Source of the DNA: Phytopseudomonas punonensis
GTDB lineage: Bacteria > Pseudomonadota > Gammaproteobacteria > Pseudomonadales > Pseudomonadaceae
Direction of reading: 5' to 3'
NCBI RefSeq assembly: GCF_900142655.1
Contig: NZ_FRBQ01000001.1
Span: 622,115-686,114 of the forward strand
DNA length: 64,000 nt
The notes under the pieces were generated by a model. The model was given only the letters and a program-made list of their open reading frames with translations. It made no database searches and was not told the origin of the DNA. Shown here piece after piece: positions 36,813-45,349 of the stretch (position 1 is the stretch's first letter; every line of letters starts with the position of its first letter). Position numbers and translations under genes: made by a program.

Positions 36813-37490
36813 CTACTCCAGCTTCAGGCTGTAGCCGATGCCACGGTGGGTCTGGATAGGCTCGGCCTGCGGCGCAATCTGCCGCAGCTTGGCGCGCAGG
36901 CTTTTGATATGGCTGTCGATATTGCGCTCGTAGCCCACATCAGCCGCCACGCCAAGGGCATCGAGCAACTGCTCGCGGCTGAACACGCGCTCGGGCTGGC
37001 CAAGCAGACATTGCAGCAGTTGAAACTCAAGACGCGTCAGGCTCAGGGGCTGGCCGTGATAGTCGATGCGCACCCGCTCGCTATCAAGCCGGAAGGGGCC
37101 TTCGGCAGGCTTGGGAGGCGCCTCGCGAGGGCTCATTCGCTTGAGAATGGCTTTCACACGTGCCGCCACTTCACGGGGGCTGAAGGGCTTGACCACATAA
37201 TCATCGGCACCGATTTCCAGGCCGACCACGCGGTCGATCTCGTCATTGCGCGCAGTCAGAAACATCACCGGCACGTCGGAGAATCGCCGCAGCCGCTTGC
37301 AGGCTTCGAAGCCGCTGATATCCGGCAGTCCGACATCGAGAATCACCAGGTCGAAGGCCTCGCACTCCAGCAGCGTCAGCGCTTCGCCGGCCAGCGTCGA
37401 CCAACGGGTGGTAAAGCCTTCGGCTTGCAGGGCATACACCAGGGTGTCGGCGATTGCGGCTTCATCTTCGACGATCAGGATGGTCGCCAT
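36813..37490 (-). CDS. creB: Two-component response regulator CreB
   Basis: An OmpR-family regulator, 225 aa. Receiver phospho-acceptor D52 (LVILDVGLPDISGFEA), Thr in FLTARNDEID and Lys in DDYVVKPFSPREV. The C-terminal winged helix ends with IDSHIKSLRAKLRQI and THRGIGYSLKLE. ATG 37490 is preferred to ATG 37499 because AAGG lies nine bases before it. It is the first gene of the cre locus; upstream is the repeat array at 37576-38235. Confidence 0.94.
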   Translation of the reverse strand: MATILIVEDEAAIADTLVYALQAEGFTTRWSTLAGEALTLLECEAFDLVILDVGLPDISGFEACKRLRRFSDVPVMFLTARNDEIDRVVGLEIGADDYVVKPFSPREVAARVKAILKRMSPREAPPKPAEGPFRLDSERVRIDYHGQPLSLTRLEFQLLQCLLGQPERVFSREQLLDALGVAADVGYERNIDSHIKSLRAKLRQIAPQAEPIQTHRGIGYSLKLE

Positions 37491-37575
37491 GGTTGGCATC
37501 CTTGCGGCACGTGGGTTGCGGAGCCTGATTCAGGCCGGGATCAGCGTCAATAGGTTGATCGCCTCGGCTTTCGTG

Positions 37576-37672
37576 CACAAAAGGCGTGGATGATTCTGTG
37601 GATAAGCTCGGCATGAAGCGCTGCACACCAGTGAAAACGCGGCCTGAGGCCAGTAGATCACTATTTAATCAG
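37576..37672 (+). repeat. 97-nt DnaA-box repeat, unit 1
   Basis: From CACAA to AATCAG. Fixed landmarks counted from TGTGGATAA (37597-37605): CACA at -21, GTGGA at -11, GGCCTG at +44, CAG at +73. Read from 37586 it encodes VDDSVDKLGM...SLFNQ with no stop. Confidence 0.8.
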
Positions 37673-37676
37673 TGCG

Positions 37677-37685
37677 TTATCCACA
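37677..37685 (+). promoter_or_regulatory. Extra DnaA box in the spacer after unit 1
   Basis: TTATCCACA, the consensus DnaA box, in opposite orientation to the boxes in the units. Confidence 0.6.
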
Positions 37686-37764
37686 TCATTAGTAGAGACA
37701 ACCCACTGTTATCAAATGATTTTCTGTCAATAGCGCTTTATGCACAAAAAATCGAAAGGTCATG

Positions 37765-37861
37765 CACAGAACACGTGGAGCACTCTGTGGATAAACCTTG
37801 CATGACTCGCTAAGTCACCCGCGACTTATGGCCTGCAGCCTTCTGCTCACTTTTTAACCAG
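37765..37861 (+). repeat. 97-nt DnaA-box repeat, unit 2
   Basis: From CACAGAA to ACCAG, box TGTGGATAA at 37786-37794, with CACA, GTGGA, GGCCTG and CAG at the same four offsets as unit 1. The analogous frame reads VEHSVDKPCMTR and then stops. Confidence 0.8.
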
Positions 37862-37947
37862 TTATGTAAGACAAAATCTAGAGATCACAAGATCGGAGAT
37901 TCCTGACGAGAAATGCCCCACGCTAACGCTCCGCAAGGACGGCTATA

Positions 37948-38044
37948 CACAATTGCGGTGGAAGATTCTGTGGATAAGCCTTGGATCAAGGCGTGCAGCG
38001 CTTGCCAGCTAAGGCCTGTAACGCATTGCACAGTTCTTGATCAG
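37948..38044 (+). repeat. 97-nt DnaA-box repeat, unit 3
   Basis: From CACAATT to GATCAG, box TGTGGATAA at 37969-37977, all landmarks at identical offsets. The analogous frame reads VEDSVDKPWIKACSAC...LDQ without a stop. Confidence 0.8.
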
Positions 38045-38138
38045 CAAGCGCAACAGGCTCTACAACCCGCTGTATTGCTTGACTTTTAGTCTGTCCGTGC
38101 GGAGATATGGCAAGCGTTTATAGCGCGCCGGTTTCGTT

Positions 38139-38235
38139 CACAGAACAAGTGGACGAAGCTGTGGACAACAATGGTATGAACCCTTGCAGGCCAGCAATCG
38201 CGTGGCCTGCAAGGGTTCGTGCATTTTTTGAACAG
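38139..38235 (+). repeat. 97-nt DnaA-box repeat, unit 4
   Basis: From CACAGAACA to GAACAG, box variant TGTGGACAA at 38160-38168, landmarks at identical offsets. The frame reads VDEAVDNNGMNPC...FFEQ. Its centre forms a 16-bp hairpin (listed separately). It lies 15 nt from the end of the chemoreceptor gene. Confidence 0.8.
38178..38229 (+). terminator. Long hairpin with T-run inside repeat unit 4
   Basis: A perfect 16-bp stem from 38178-38193 to 38203-38218 (GAACCCTTGCAGGCCA on the left) with a 9-nt loop, then six T at 38224-38229. It has the look of an intrinsic terminator for a plus-strand transcript coming out of the repeat array. Confidence 0.65.
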
Positions 38236-38249
38236 TGGCACCGAAGGGA

Positions 38250-40277
38250 TCAATCGACCTGGAAGCGCCGGGTGTTGCGCGACAGGGTTTCGCTGCCACG
38301 ACGCAGTTGTTCACAGGCGTCGCTGACCATCCGCGCACCGTCGAGCAATTCGCTGGCCGCCTGATCGACTTGCTGGATATTGCCGCTCACCTCGTCTGCC
38401 GTAGCCGCCTGTTGCTCGGCAGCGGTAGCGATCTGCGCCAGGCGGTCGCTGACTCGCTGCACCGATTCGACAATACCGTCGAGATCCGCGCTCATCGCCA
38501 GCACGTTGTCCACATCACCTTCGGCCTGGTGCATGGCCTGCTCCATCTCGGCGACGGACTGGCCAACGACCTTGTGCAGGTCAGCAACGGTCTGGGCGAT
38601 CTCCGCGGTGGAGTTCTGGGTGCGTTGCGACAGCGAACGCACCTCGTCAGCGACCACCGCAAAACCACGGCCCTGCTCGCCGGCACGCGCTGCTTCAATG
38701 GCAGCGTTGAGCGCCAGTAGGTTGGTCTGCTCGGCGATGCCCTTGATCACATCGACCACGCGGGTGATCTGCTCGGTCTGCTGACGCAGCTTCTGCAAGG
38801 TTTGTGCGCTGCCAGCAAGACGCTCGCTGAGCTGACGCATGCTGGCACTGGTTTTCGCGCTGCGCTGGTTGCTCAGGTTGGCAATCTCGCGGGTCTGCCC
38901 GGCTTCCTGGGCGGCCTGCTCGCAGCTCTGCGCCACGCTTTGCGCGGTCGCTGCCATCTGTGTAGCAGCCGTGGCGATCTGGCTCATCTGCGCCTGCTGC
39001 TGCTCGACCGCGCTCAGCGAAGTGGAGGCCTGGCTACCCAGATTATGCACGGTTTCATCGAGGCTCTGCCCTTCGCGACCGACGCCATGGATGGAATCGC
39101 GCAACTGCACGACTGCGGTATTAAGTGCAGTAGAGATCGCCGCCAGATCATCGGCGCCATGCACCTGCATGCGCACCCGCAAGTCGCCGTCACGCAGGCC
39201 TTCGGCGGCCTTGATGATCCCGGCGGTACTACGGCGAATAGAGGCGTTCAGACATAGCAGCAGATACAGCGCTAGCAACGTCAGCACCGTGAAGATCAGC
39301 GTGGTGTGCAACATGTCCTGCCGGGCGTTGCCCTGGTAGTCATCAATGTTGGCATTGAACTGCTCGAATACCGCCTGTCGCAGGCCTTTCACGTTGCCCT
39401 GCAAGGCCTGAACATCCTGCACGAACTGCGCAGGCTGCAGCACCATTGGGCTGGCCTCGAACATGTCGCGATCAACCTCGGCAAGAAACTTCTGCAAGCC
39501 CTCCTCAACCTGAGCGTAGGGCTGCTGCAGGGTTTGCATGGCCCGCGGCGACGCCTGCTGCAAAGCGGTGCGCGACTTAGCGATCTGTGCACCAGCTTGT
39601 TCCAGCGAGCGGCGCAAATCGCGTATCGCCACGCGGTTCTGCAGCGTGAAATGCTGGGCCACCAGTGAGCCGTACCCCTGGCTAGCGAAGTTGCCCAGGT
39701 TGTCCGACAGCCGCGGCAGGGTCTGCGTCAGCTGCTCCATCATCAAGTAGGTGTCGAGGAAGGGATCGAGAATCAGCCCGCTGTCGGTGGCGACCTGCTC
39801 GCGTAGCACGGTGAGTACGGAGAGTGTTTTTTGGTAACGCTCAAGTGCATCGAGCAGGGCCATTTTACCCAGTACAGCGAGGTCGAGTTCAGCCACCGAG
39901 GCTTGCAGAGCATCGAGCTGTCGACTGGTTTCCTCGCTTGGCGTCAGCTTCACCTGCTCGGTGGCGGCACTCAGCGCTTCGCCAAGCTTGCTGCTGCGCT
40001 CGCGCAACAAGGCCTCAGCGGCCTTGTCATTGCCCTTCCAGCGCGCGAGCAACAAACGCTGCTCGTGCAACTCCTGTTCGACCGCACCGAGCGCTTGAAC
40101 GCCCCGCATACCGTCGACTTCGGCACTTAGAACCGCGATGCGTTCCAGATTGCCGCTCATCATTACCCACAGCGCGTAGGCCAGGGGAATGATGAACAAC
40201 ACGAACAGCAGCTGAAATTTACGGGCAAAACTCACACGTTCCAGAACGCGTATACCCGGTTTGAGCAGTCCCCACAT
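38250..40277 (-). CDS. Methyl-accepting chemotaxis protein
   Basis: A 675-aa chemoreceptor. First membrane span at about 20-40 ([20 protein letters not shown]), a long helical periplasmic sensor (about 41-325), second span near 330-350, HAMP domain (about 350-400), and a signalling domain whose hairpin tip is [21 protein letters not shown]. No C-terminal CheR-binding pentapeptide; the protein ends RRFQVD. The sensor domain has no PAS/Cache motif I can name, and the ligand is unknown. It is monocistronic and lies next to the repeat array. Confidence 0.95.
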   Translation of the reverse strand: MWGLLKPGIRVLERVSFARKFQLLFVLFIIPLAYALWVMMSGNLERIAVLSAEVDGMRGVQALGAVEQELHEQRLLLARWKGNDKAAEALLRERSSKLGEALSAATEQVKLTPSEETSRQLDALQASVAELDLAVLGKMALLDALERYQKTLSVLTVLREQVATDSGLILDPFLDTYLMMEQLTQTLPRLSDNLGNFASQGYGSLVAQHFTLQNRVAIRDLRRSLEQAGAQIAKSRTALQQASPRAMQTLQQPYAQVEEGLQKFLAEVDRDMFEASPMVLQPAQFVQDVQALQGNVKGLRQAVFEQFNANIDDYQGNARQDMLHTTLIFTVLTLLALYLLLCLNASIRRSTAGIIKAAEGLRDGDLRVRMQVHGADDLAAISTALNTAVVQLRDSIHGVGREGQSLDETVHNLGSQASTSLSAVEQQQAQMSQIATAATQMAATAQSVAQSCEQAAQEAGQTREIANLSNQRSAKTSASMRQLSERLAGSAQTLQKLRQQTEQITRVVDVIKGIAEQTNLLALNAAIEAARAGEQGRGFAVVADEVRSLSQRTQNSTAEIAQTVADLHKVVGQSVAEMEQAMHQAEGDVDNVLAMSADLDGIVESVQRVSDRLAQIATAAEQQAATADEVSGNIQQVDQAASELLDGARMVSDACEQLRRGSETLSRNTRRFQVD

Positions 40278-40380
40278 ACATCACCTCGAACAGGCGCCAC
40301 GGCAAACTGGCCGTGGCAATGTGCCATTTCGAGGCAAGAATCACACCGCCCTGCACGAAAGGGAAGCGCAGCTTTGTAAA

Positions 40381-40881
40381 TCAGCAGCTAGGCCGCTCGG
40401 CGGTATAACGGTTGGAGGGGTCGATGGCGGCATCCAGCTTGCGGATAGCGCTGGCGCCGATCAGCAGTGGGTAATCGAAATGGCTGCGGTCGGTAAGATT
40501 GACCTCGATGGTGCGCAGCTCCTCGCCCAGGCAGATGTCCATGTTGACGACCGGACGCGCTGAATAGGACGGTTTGGCGGAGCTGCCTTCCTCGGCGCGG
40601 TTCTTGATCTCGGTGACGCGCGCCAGGGGCTTCTCGAAGAGCTGATCGTCAGCGTCGTCAACGGCCAGGCGAAAACGCACCCAGTCCTCACCGTCACGCT
40701 CGAACTGCTCGATATCGCGGGCAGACAGCGAGGCGGTCATGGCGCCGGTGTCCATCTTGGCCTTGAGGGTCTGGCCGAGCTGGGGCAGCTGGATGTATTC
40801 GTAGCGACCGTAGAGAGTCGGCTGGTCAGCCATCGCAGGCAGGGTGATGGCAGCGGCCAACAGGGCTAGAACGGTTTTCAC
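40381..40881 (-). CDS. Retropepsin-like protease (ATP-dependent zinc protease family)
   Basis: A 166-aa protein with a signal peptide (cleavage near PAMA-DQ, about residue 18). The core AKMDTGAMTASLSA holds D44-T-G-A, the retropepsin-type aspartate motif. VNLTDRSHFDYPLLIGASAIRK closes the fold with the conserved LLIG. Database names call the family 'ATP-dependent zinc protease', although the motif points to an aspartic protease. The family is sometimes linked to RimK-type ligases, and none is nearby. Probably periplasmic. Confidence 0.85.
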   Translation of the reverse strand: MKTVLALLAAAITLPAMADQPTLYGRYEYIQLPQLGQTLKAKMDTGAMTASLSARDIEQFERDGEDWVRFRLAVDDADDQLFEKPLARVTEIKNRAEEGSSAKPSYSARPVVNMDICLGEELRTIEVNLTDRSHFDYPLLIGASAIRKLDAAIDPSNRYTAERPSC

Positions 40882-40991
40882 GCCTTAACGTCCTCGTATG
40901 AAATGGAGAACAGTGGGACTGGGTCGTGCGTGAATGGTTCTGAAAAACTGCCGGTGCGAAATTTTGCAAAATGGTGCGGGGGATACGAAAC

Positions 40992-41055
40992 CTGTGGGAG
41001 CGCGCCATGCGCGCGAAATCGCGGGCGTGAACTAGCTCCCCCGCCCGCCCCACAG
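40992..41055. repeat. REP-like inverted element
   Basis: Starts CTGTGGGAGCGCGCCATGCG and ends GCCCCACAG. This is the Pseudomonas REP pattern (CTGTGGGAGCGGGCTTGCCC type) in inverted-pair form. It sits directly after the ABC ATPase gene and may serve as its terminator. Confidence 0.65.
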
Positions 41056-41070
41056 TATTCAGCCTTGCTG

Positions 41071-41814
41071 TTACAACACCTGCCGCAAGAACGCCTGAGC
41101 CCGCGGATCCTTAGGCTGGGCGAAGAACTCGGCGGGTGGTGCGTCCTCGAGCAGTTTGCCGTGATCGAAGAACAGCACGCGGTCAGCCACTTCACGGGCG
41201 AAGCCCATCTCGTGGGTAACGCAGACCATGGTCATGCCTTCCACGGCAAGCTGCTTCATCACGTCGAGCACTTCGCCGACCATTTCCGGGTCGAGTGCCG
41301 AAGTGGGCTCGTCGAACAGCATCACCTTGGGATCCATGCACAGGGCGCGGGCTATAGCCACGCGCTGCTGCTGGCCGCCGGAGAGGCGCGACGGAAATTC
41401 GCCGGCCTTCTGGCCGATACCGACCTTATCAAGCAGCGCCCGCGCCTTGGCTTCACGCTCGGCCTTGCCGCGCTTACGCACCACTTTCTGCGCCAGACAG
41501 AGGTTCTCCAGCACGGTCATGTGCGGGAACAGGTTGAAGTGCTGGAACACCATGCCGACTTCGCGGCGGTAGGCGTTGATATCGGTCTTGGGGTTGGCCA
41601 AGTCGAGGCCATCGATGCTTACCGACCCCTCGTCCAGCTCTTCCAGGCCGTTGAGGCAGCGCAGGAAGGTCGACTTGCCGGAGCCGGACGGGCCGATAAC
41701 CACCAGCACTTCACCGCGTGCCACCTGAGTGGTCACGCCATCGACGGCACGAACCTGCTGGCCGCGGGCGTCGAATACCTTGATCAGATCACGGACTTCA
41801 ATCACTTTGCGCAA
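41071..41814 (-). CDS. Polar amino acid ABC transporter ATP-binding protein
   Basis: A 247-aa ATPase of the GlnQ/HisP family. Walker [10 protein letters not shown] at 41-49, Q loop [15 protein letters not shown], signature [15 protein letters not shown], Walker [11 protein letters not shown] and switch VTHEMGFA. Its start overlaps the permease gene by 17 nt. With the permease and the binding protein at 42846-43637 it forms a complete importer; only one permease gene is present, so the channel is probably a homodimer. Confidence 0.94.
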   Translation of the reverse strand: MRKVIEVRDLIKVFDARGQQVRAVDGVTTQVARGEVLVVIGPSGSGKSTFLRCLNGLEELDEGSVSIDGLDLANPKTDINAYRREVGMVFQHFNLFPHMTVLENLCLAQKVVRKRGKAEREAKARALLDKVGIGQKAGEFPSRLSGGQQQRVAIARALCMDPKVMLFDEPTSALDPEMVGEVLDVMKQLAVEGMTMVCVTHEMGFAREVADRVLFFDHGKLLEDAPPAEFFAQPKDPRAQAFLRQVL

Positions 41815-42760
41815 GCCTCCGTTCCAGGCGGTTGGCGATCTGCGACAGCGGCAGGTTGATCACCAGATACAGGGCCGCCACGCAGAACCAGATCTCGAAC
41901 GTGGAGAACGAGGTGGTGATGGCTTCGCGGCCGCTCTTGGTCAGCTCGGTGATGGCGATCACCGAGACCAGCGAAGTGTCCTTGACCAGGCTGATGAACT
42001 GCCCGGCCAGCGGCGGCAGCACGCGCTTGAAGGCCTGGGGCAGGATCACGTGGCGCATCGACTGCGCTGCACTCAGGCCCAGCGAACGAGCGGCTTCATC
42101 CTGACCACGGACGATGGACTGCACACCCGCGCGCACGATCTCGCCGACATAAGCACCGGTAAACAGTGCCAGCGCCGCCACACCGGCGAATTCGCGAGAC
42201 AGGTTGAGCACCGTGCCGATGAAGAAGTAGAAGATGAATATCTGTACCAGCAGCGGCGTGCCGCGTACCAGCTCGACATAGACCGTCGACAGGTGGCGCA
42301 GCGTCGGGTTGGCCGAGAGCCTGCAGAGGCCGGTGACGAGGCCGATAAGCAAGCCAAACACACCAGCGGCCACAGATATCCACAAGGTGGTCCAGAGCCC
42401 CCAAAGCAGCGGCCCGGCGGCCCAGTGACGGGTGACACCAATCACGTCGCCTTCTGCCACGTCATCGCCGTCACTGAGTTGCAGACTGTCGCTCGCCACG
42501 GTGATCTGCTGCTGTTCACCACTGTCACCAAGCAGGGTGACAACTGCATCGTCGCCCTGGCGGCTGACGCTTTCGACACGCCCGTAGTCAGCTGCCCGCT
42601 GCGCTTCTTCGGCGTGGTAGGCGAAGTACTGGGGAACGCGATTCCAGCGCCATTCGTAGGAAATCAGCGAGGTGCTGTACCAGATCGCCAGAACACCGAG
42701 AACCAGGATCAGACCGGTTAGCAGGTGCCAGGGCCACTGGGCTTTCTTCTGTTTAGCCAC
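41798..42760 (-). CDS. Polar amino acid ABC transporter permease with periplasmic insert
   Basis: A 320-aa inner-membrane permease of the HisMQ type. The C-terminal 200 residues are standard, with [20 protein letters not shown], a membrane core and the EAA loop [23 protein letters not shown]. The N-terminal part is unusual: after a first span (about 12-32) a soluble, mostly beta segment of about 80 residues (34-112) follows before the next span. It contains [18 protein letters not shown]. Usual family members have only about 220-250 residues. Confidence 0.92.
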   Translation of the reverse strand: MAKQKKAQWPWHLLTGLILVLGVLAIWYSTSLISYEWRWNRVPQYFAYHAEEAQRAADYGRVESVSRQGDDAVVTLLGDSGEQQQITVASDSLQLSDGDDVAEGDVIGVTRHWAAGPLLWGLWTTLWISVAAGVFGLLIGLVTGLCRLSANPTLRHLSTVYVELVRGTPLLVQIFIFYFFIGTVLNLSREFAGVAALALFTGAYVGEIVRAGVQSIVRGQDEAARSLGLSAAQSMRHVILPQAFKRVLPPLAGQFISLVKDTSLVSVIAITELTKSGREAITTSFSTFEIWFCVAALYLVINLPLSQIANRLERRLAQSD

Positions 42761-42795
42761 GGTGAGTGTCTACCCGTTGAGTTGCCAACAAGACA

Positions 42796-42816
42796 GCGCG
42801 CGGACTAGCCGCGCGC
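42796..42816 (-). promoter_or_regulatory. Intercistronic hairpin after amino acid binding-protein gene
   Basis: An 8-bp stem GCGCGCGG/CCGCGCGC with a 5-nt loop between the binding-protein stop and the permease start, without a T-run. It has the same placement as the hairpins in the operon at 1-6437. Confidence 0.45.
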
Positions 42817-42845
42817 CGGGTGTAGCGAAATGAAGCCGCGGGGCT

Positions 42846-43637
42846 TCACTCCATGTCTTTCAGCCAGTTGGTGCTCTTGAACCACTTGGCGTGGATGCGA
42901 TCGTAGGTGCCGTCTTCGCGGATCTGGTGCAGCCAGTTGTTGATCCAGTTGATGCTGTCGTAGTCGCCCTTCTTCAGGCCGAAAGCCAGGGGCTCGAAGG
43001 TGAACGGCTGATCGAGGAACACCAGCTTGCCGGCGCCGGCCTTGTTAACGGCAACGACGTTGTACGGGGCGTCATAGATGAAGGCATCGGCCTTGCCGTT
43101 GACCACGTCCATCACCGCTTCCTGCTCGTTGTCGAAGCCGCTGTACTTGGCCTGGGAGATCAGCTTCTTGGCGACCATCTCGCCGGTGGTGCCAATCTTC
43201 GAGGTGATGCGGTAGTCAGCGCTGTTCAGGTCCTTGTAGCTCTTGACCTTGTCAGCCAGCTCCTTGCGGATCAGCAGGGTCTGGCCGACCACGATGAAGG
43301 GCTCGGAGAAGTTGATGCGCAGGTTGCGCTCCTGGGTCAGGGTCATGCCCGAGCCGATCATGTCGAACTTGTCGGTCAGCAGCGCCGGGATGATGCCGTC
43401 ATAGGAGGTGGACACCAGCTCCAGCTTGACGCCCATGGCCTTGGTCATCGCCTTGAGCAAGTCGACTTCGAAGCCGATGATCTCGCCGCGCTTGTTAGTC
43501 ATTTCGAACGGCATGTAGGTCGGGTCCATACCTACGCGCAGAGTACCGCGCTTGACCGCGTCGTCGATGACGCCAGCTTGGGCGATGCCGGTAAAGGCGC
43601 AGACGGATAACAGCAGTGAGGCGACAAGCTTTTTCAT
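42846..43637 (-). CDS. Polar amino acid ABC transporter substrate-binding protein
   Basis: A 263-aa periplasmic protein of SBP_bac_3 type. The signal peptide MKKLVASLLLSVCAFTGIAQA is removed before GVIDDA. GTLRVGMDPTYMPFEM, IGFEVDLLKAMTKAMG and TLTQERNLRINFSEPF are hallmark segments. The start at 43637 has AGGAG seven bases upstream; the ATG at 43655 is rejected because it would bury the signal peptide. The ligand is an amino acid or related compound; specificity unknown. Confidence 0.94.
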   Translation of the reverse strand: MKKLVASLLLSVCAFTGIAQAGVIDDAVKRGTLRVGMDPTYMPFEMTNKRGEIIGFEVDLLKAMTKAMGVKLELVSTSYDGIIPALLTDKFDMIGSGMTLTQERNLRINFSEPFIVVGQTLLIRKELADKVKSYKDLNSADYRITSKIGTTGEMVAKKLISQAKYSGFDNEQEAVMDVVNGKADAFIYDAPYNVVAVNKAGAGKLVFLDQPFTFEPLAFGLKKGDYDSINWINNWLHQIREDGTYDRIHAKWFKSTNWLKDME

Positions 43638-43841
43638 TCTTGCTCCTGAAGGCAAACGATTATGTGGGCCGGCTCAGGCTCATGCACCAGTGCGGCGCAG
43701 GCGACAGGCCCTTCGATAAGGCGGCGCGGCATGCTAACCGTGATCGCCGCCGATGGCGAGAGATACGCACCGGATCAGCGACAAACAGCAGCACAAGGCC
43801 GCGACTCAGGAGGCAAGAAGCAGGCCAGTGAACGGCCTCGA

Positions 43842-44279
43842 TCAGGTTTCCAGCAGGAAGGTTACCGGCCCGTCGTTGACCAGATGCACCTGCATGTCGG
43901 CGCCGAAGCGCCCGCTGGCGACTTGCGGGTGCTGCGCGCGGGCCTGTTCGAGCAGATGATCGAACAGCGCCTCACCCAGAGCAGGTGGCGCGGCAGTGGA
44001 GAAACCGGGGCGCAGACCGCTGCGAGTATCGGCTGCCAGGGTGAACTGCGAGACCAGCAACAGGCCGCCGCCGACATCCTTGAGCGACAGATTCATCTTG
44101 CCTGCCTCGTCGCTGAATACCCGGTAGTTGAGCAGCTTGTGCAGCAGCTTGGCGCAGCTGGCTTCATTGTCCTGCGGCTCGACACCGACCAGCACCAGCA
44201 GGCCCTGATCGATGGCGCCGACGGTTTCACCGGCGACGTCCACCCGGGCGCTGGAAACGCGCTGTAGCAGTGCCTTCAT
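43842..44279 (-). CDS. dtd: D-aminoacyl-tRNA deacylase
   Basis: A 145-aa proofreading enzyme that removes D-amino acids (and glycine mischarged on tRNA-Ala) from t[19 protein letters not shown] (about 74-89) holds the S-Q-x-T-L motif. [19 protein letters not shown] holds the Gly-cis-Pro-type motif (GP) near the C-terminus. The start overlaps the pip stop by 4 nt, so both are translated from one mRNA. Confidence 0.96.
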   Translation of the reverse strand: MKALLQRVSSARVDVAGETVGAIDQGLLVLVGVEPQDNEASCAKLLHKLLNYRVFSDEAGKMNLSLKDVGGGLLLVSQFTLAADTRSGLRPGFSTAAPPALGEALFDHLLEQARAQHPQVASGRFGADMQVHLVNDGPVTFLLET

Positions 44280-45247
44280 GCTTCGTCCGGCGCCAGGTCG
44301 AGCAGGCGATGGGCGATCTCGTCAGCGGCGCGCACCAGCGCATCGGCAATCCCCGGCTCTGCAGCGGCGTGGCCGGCCTCGCGGATGATCTGCAGTTCGC
44401 TGTTCGGCCACGCCTGATGCAGCGCCCAGGCGTTGTCTAGCGGGCAGATGGCATCGTAGCGGCCGTGCACGATGATACCCGGCAAATGGGCGATCTTCGG
44501 CATGTCGCGCAGCAGTTGATTGGGCTCGAGGAAGGCATCGTTGACGAAGTAGTGGCACTCGATGCGGGCGATCGACAGCGCGCGCAGGCTCTCGGCAAAA
44601 CGCTCGACCACCTGCGGGTTGGGCCGCAGCGTGGCGGTACGCCCTTCCCAACACGACCACGCCTTGGCGGCGTGCATCTGGGCAATCTGATCCGCCCCGG
44701 TCAGGCGCTTGTAGAAAGCCTGCATGAGGTCGCCCTGTTCTTCGGCCGGAATCGGCGCCAGGTAATCCTGCCAGTAATCCGGGAACAGCCGGCTGGCGCC
44801 CTCCTGGTAGAACCATTTGAATTCCTGCGGCCGGCACAGAAAGATGCCGCGCAGGATCAGCGCATGTACGCGATCCGGGTGAGCCTGGGCGTAAGCCAGC
44901 GACAGCGTGGAACCCCAGGAGCCGCCGAACAGCACCCATTTGTCGATGCCCAGGTGCTCACGGATGCGCTCCATGTCGGCAACCAGATCCCAGGTGGTGT
45001 TGTTTTCCAGGCTGGCGTGGGGCGTGGAACGGCCGCAGCCACGCTGATCGAAGGTGACGATGCGGTACAGGTTCGGATCGAAGTAGCGACGGCTCGCTGA
45101 GTCGCAACCGGCACCAGGGCCACCATGCACGAACAGCACCGGCAGACCATCCGCCGAGCCGCTCTCGTCCACATAAAGGACGTGCGGGGCGTCTACCGCC
45201 AGCTCATGACGGGCGTACGGTTTGATCTCCGGATACAGCGTCTGCAT
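44276..45247 (-). CDS. pip: Proline iminopeptidase
   Basis: A 323-aa alpha/beta hydrolase that releases N-terminal proline. HGGPGAGC (41-48) is the oxyanion loop and S110 in [14 protein letters not shown] the nucleophile. GRYDAICP carries the acid and [10 protein letters not shown] the histidine. It forms an operon with dtd, as in other pseudomonads. Confidence 0.95.
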   Translation of the reverse strand: MQTLYPEIKPYARHELAVDAPHVLYVDESGSADGLPVLFVHGGPGAGCDSASRRYFDPNLYRIVTFDQRGCGRSTPHASLENNTTWDLVADMERIREHLGIDKWVLFGGSWGSTLSLAYAQAHPDRVHALILRGIFLCRPQEFKWFYQEGASRLFPDYWQDYLAPIPAEEQGDLMQAFYKRLTGADQIAQMHAAKAWSCWEGRTATLRPNPQVVERFAESLRALSIARIECHYFVNDAFLEPNQLLRDMPKIAHLPGIIVHGRYDAICPLDNAWALHQAWPNSELQIIREAGHAAAEPGIADALVRAADEIAHRLLDLAPDEA

Positions 45248-45349
45248 GGTGCGCTCCTGAGGAAAATTTAAGGTAGGCTCGGGCCGCCCACACGTTGATA
45301 GGGCTATTGCGCTCGTTCGGGCATCATAACCATGAAAAGGGAATTCGGC

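Larger units (their letters stand above)
37491..38249. other. Gene-poor interval with repeat array
   Basis: 759 bp between creB and a chemoreceptor gene, with no convincing gene. It is richer in A+T than its neighbours and is dominated by four copies of a 97-nt element (listed singly below) plus one extra DnaA box at 37677-37685. Short plus-strand frames such as 37586-37813 and 38107-38364 run through the elements. Confidence 0.8.

Noticed and set aside
37576..38235. Repeat array as CRISPR or integron attC cassettes
   Set aside because: Units are 97 nt and degenerate, spacers vary in length, no cas or integrase gene is present, and I see no RYYYAAC/GTTRRRY ends typical of attC.
37491..38249. 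The array as the chromosomal oriC
   Set aside because: Pseudomonas oriC flanks dnaA/rpmH, which are absent here. A DnaA-titrating site is possible, an origin is not supported.
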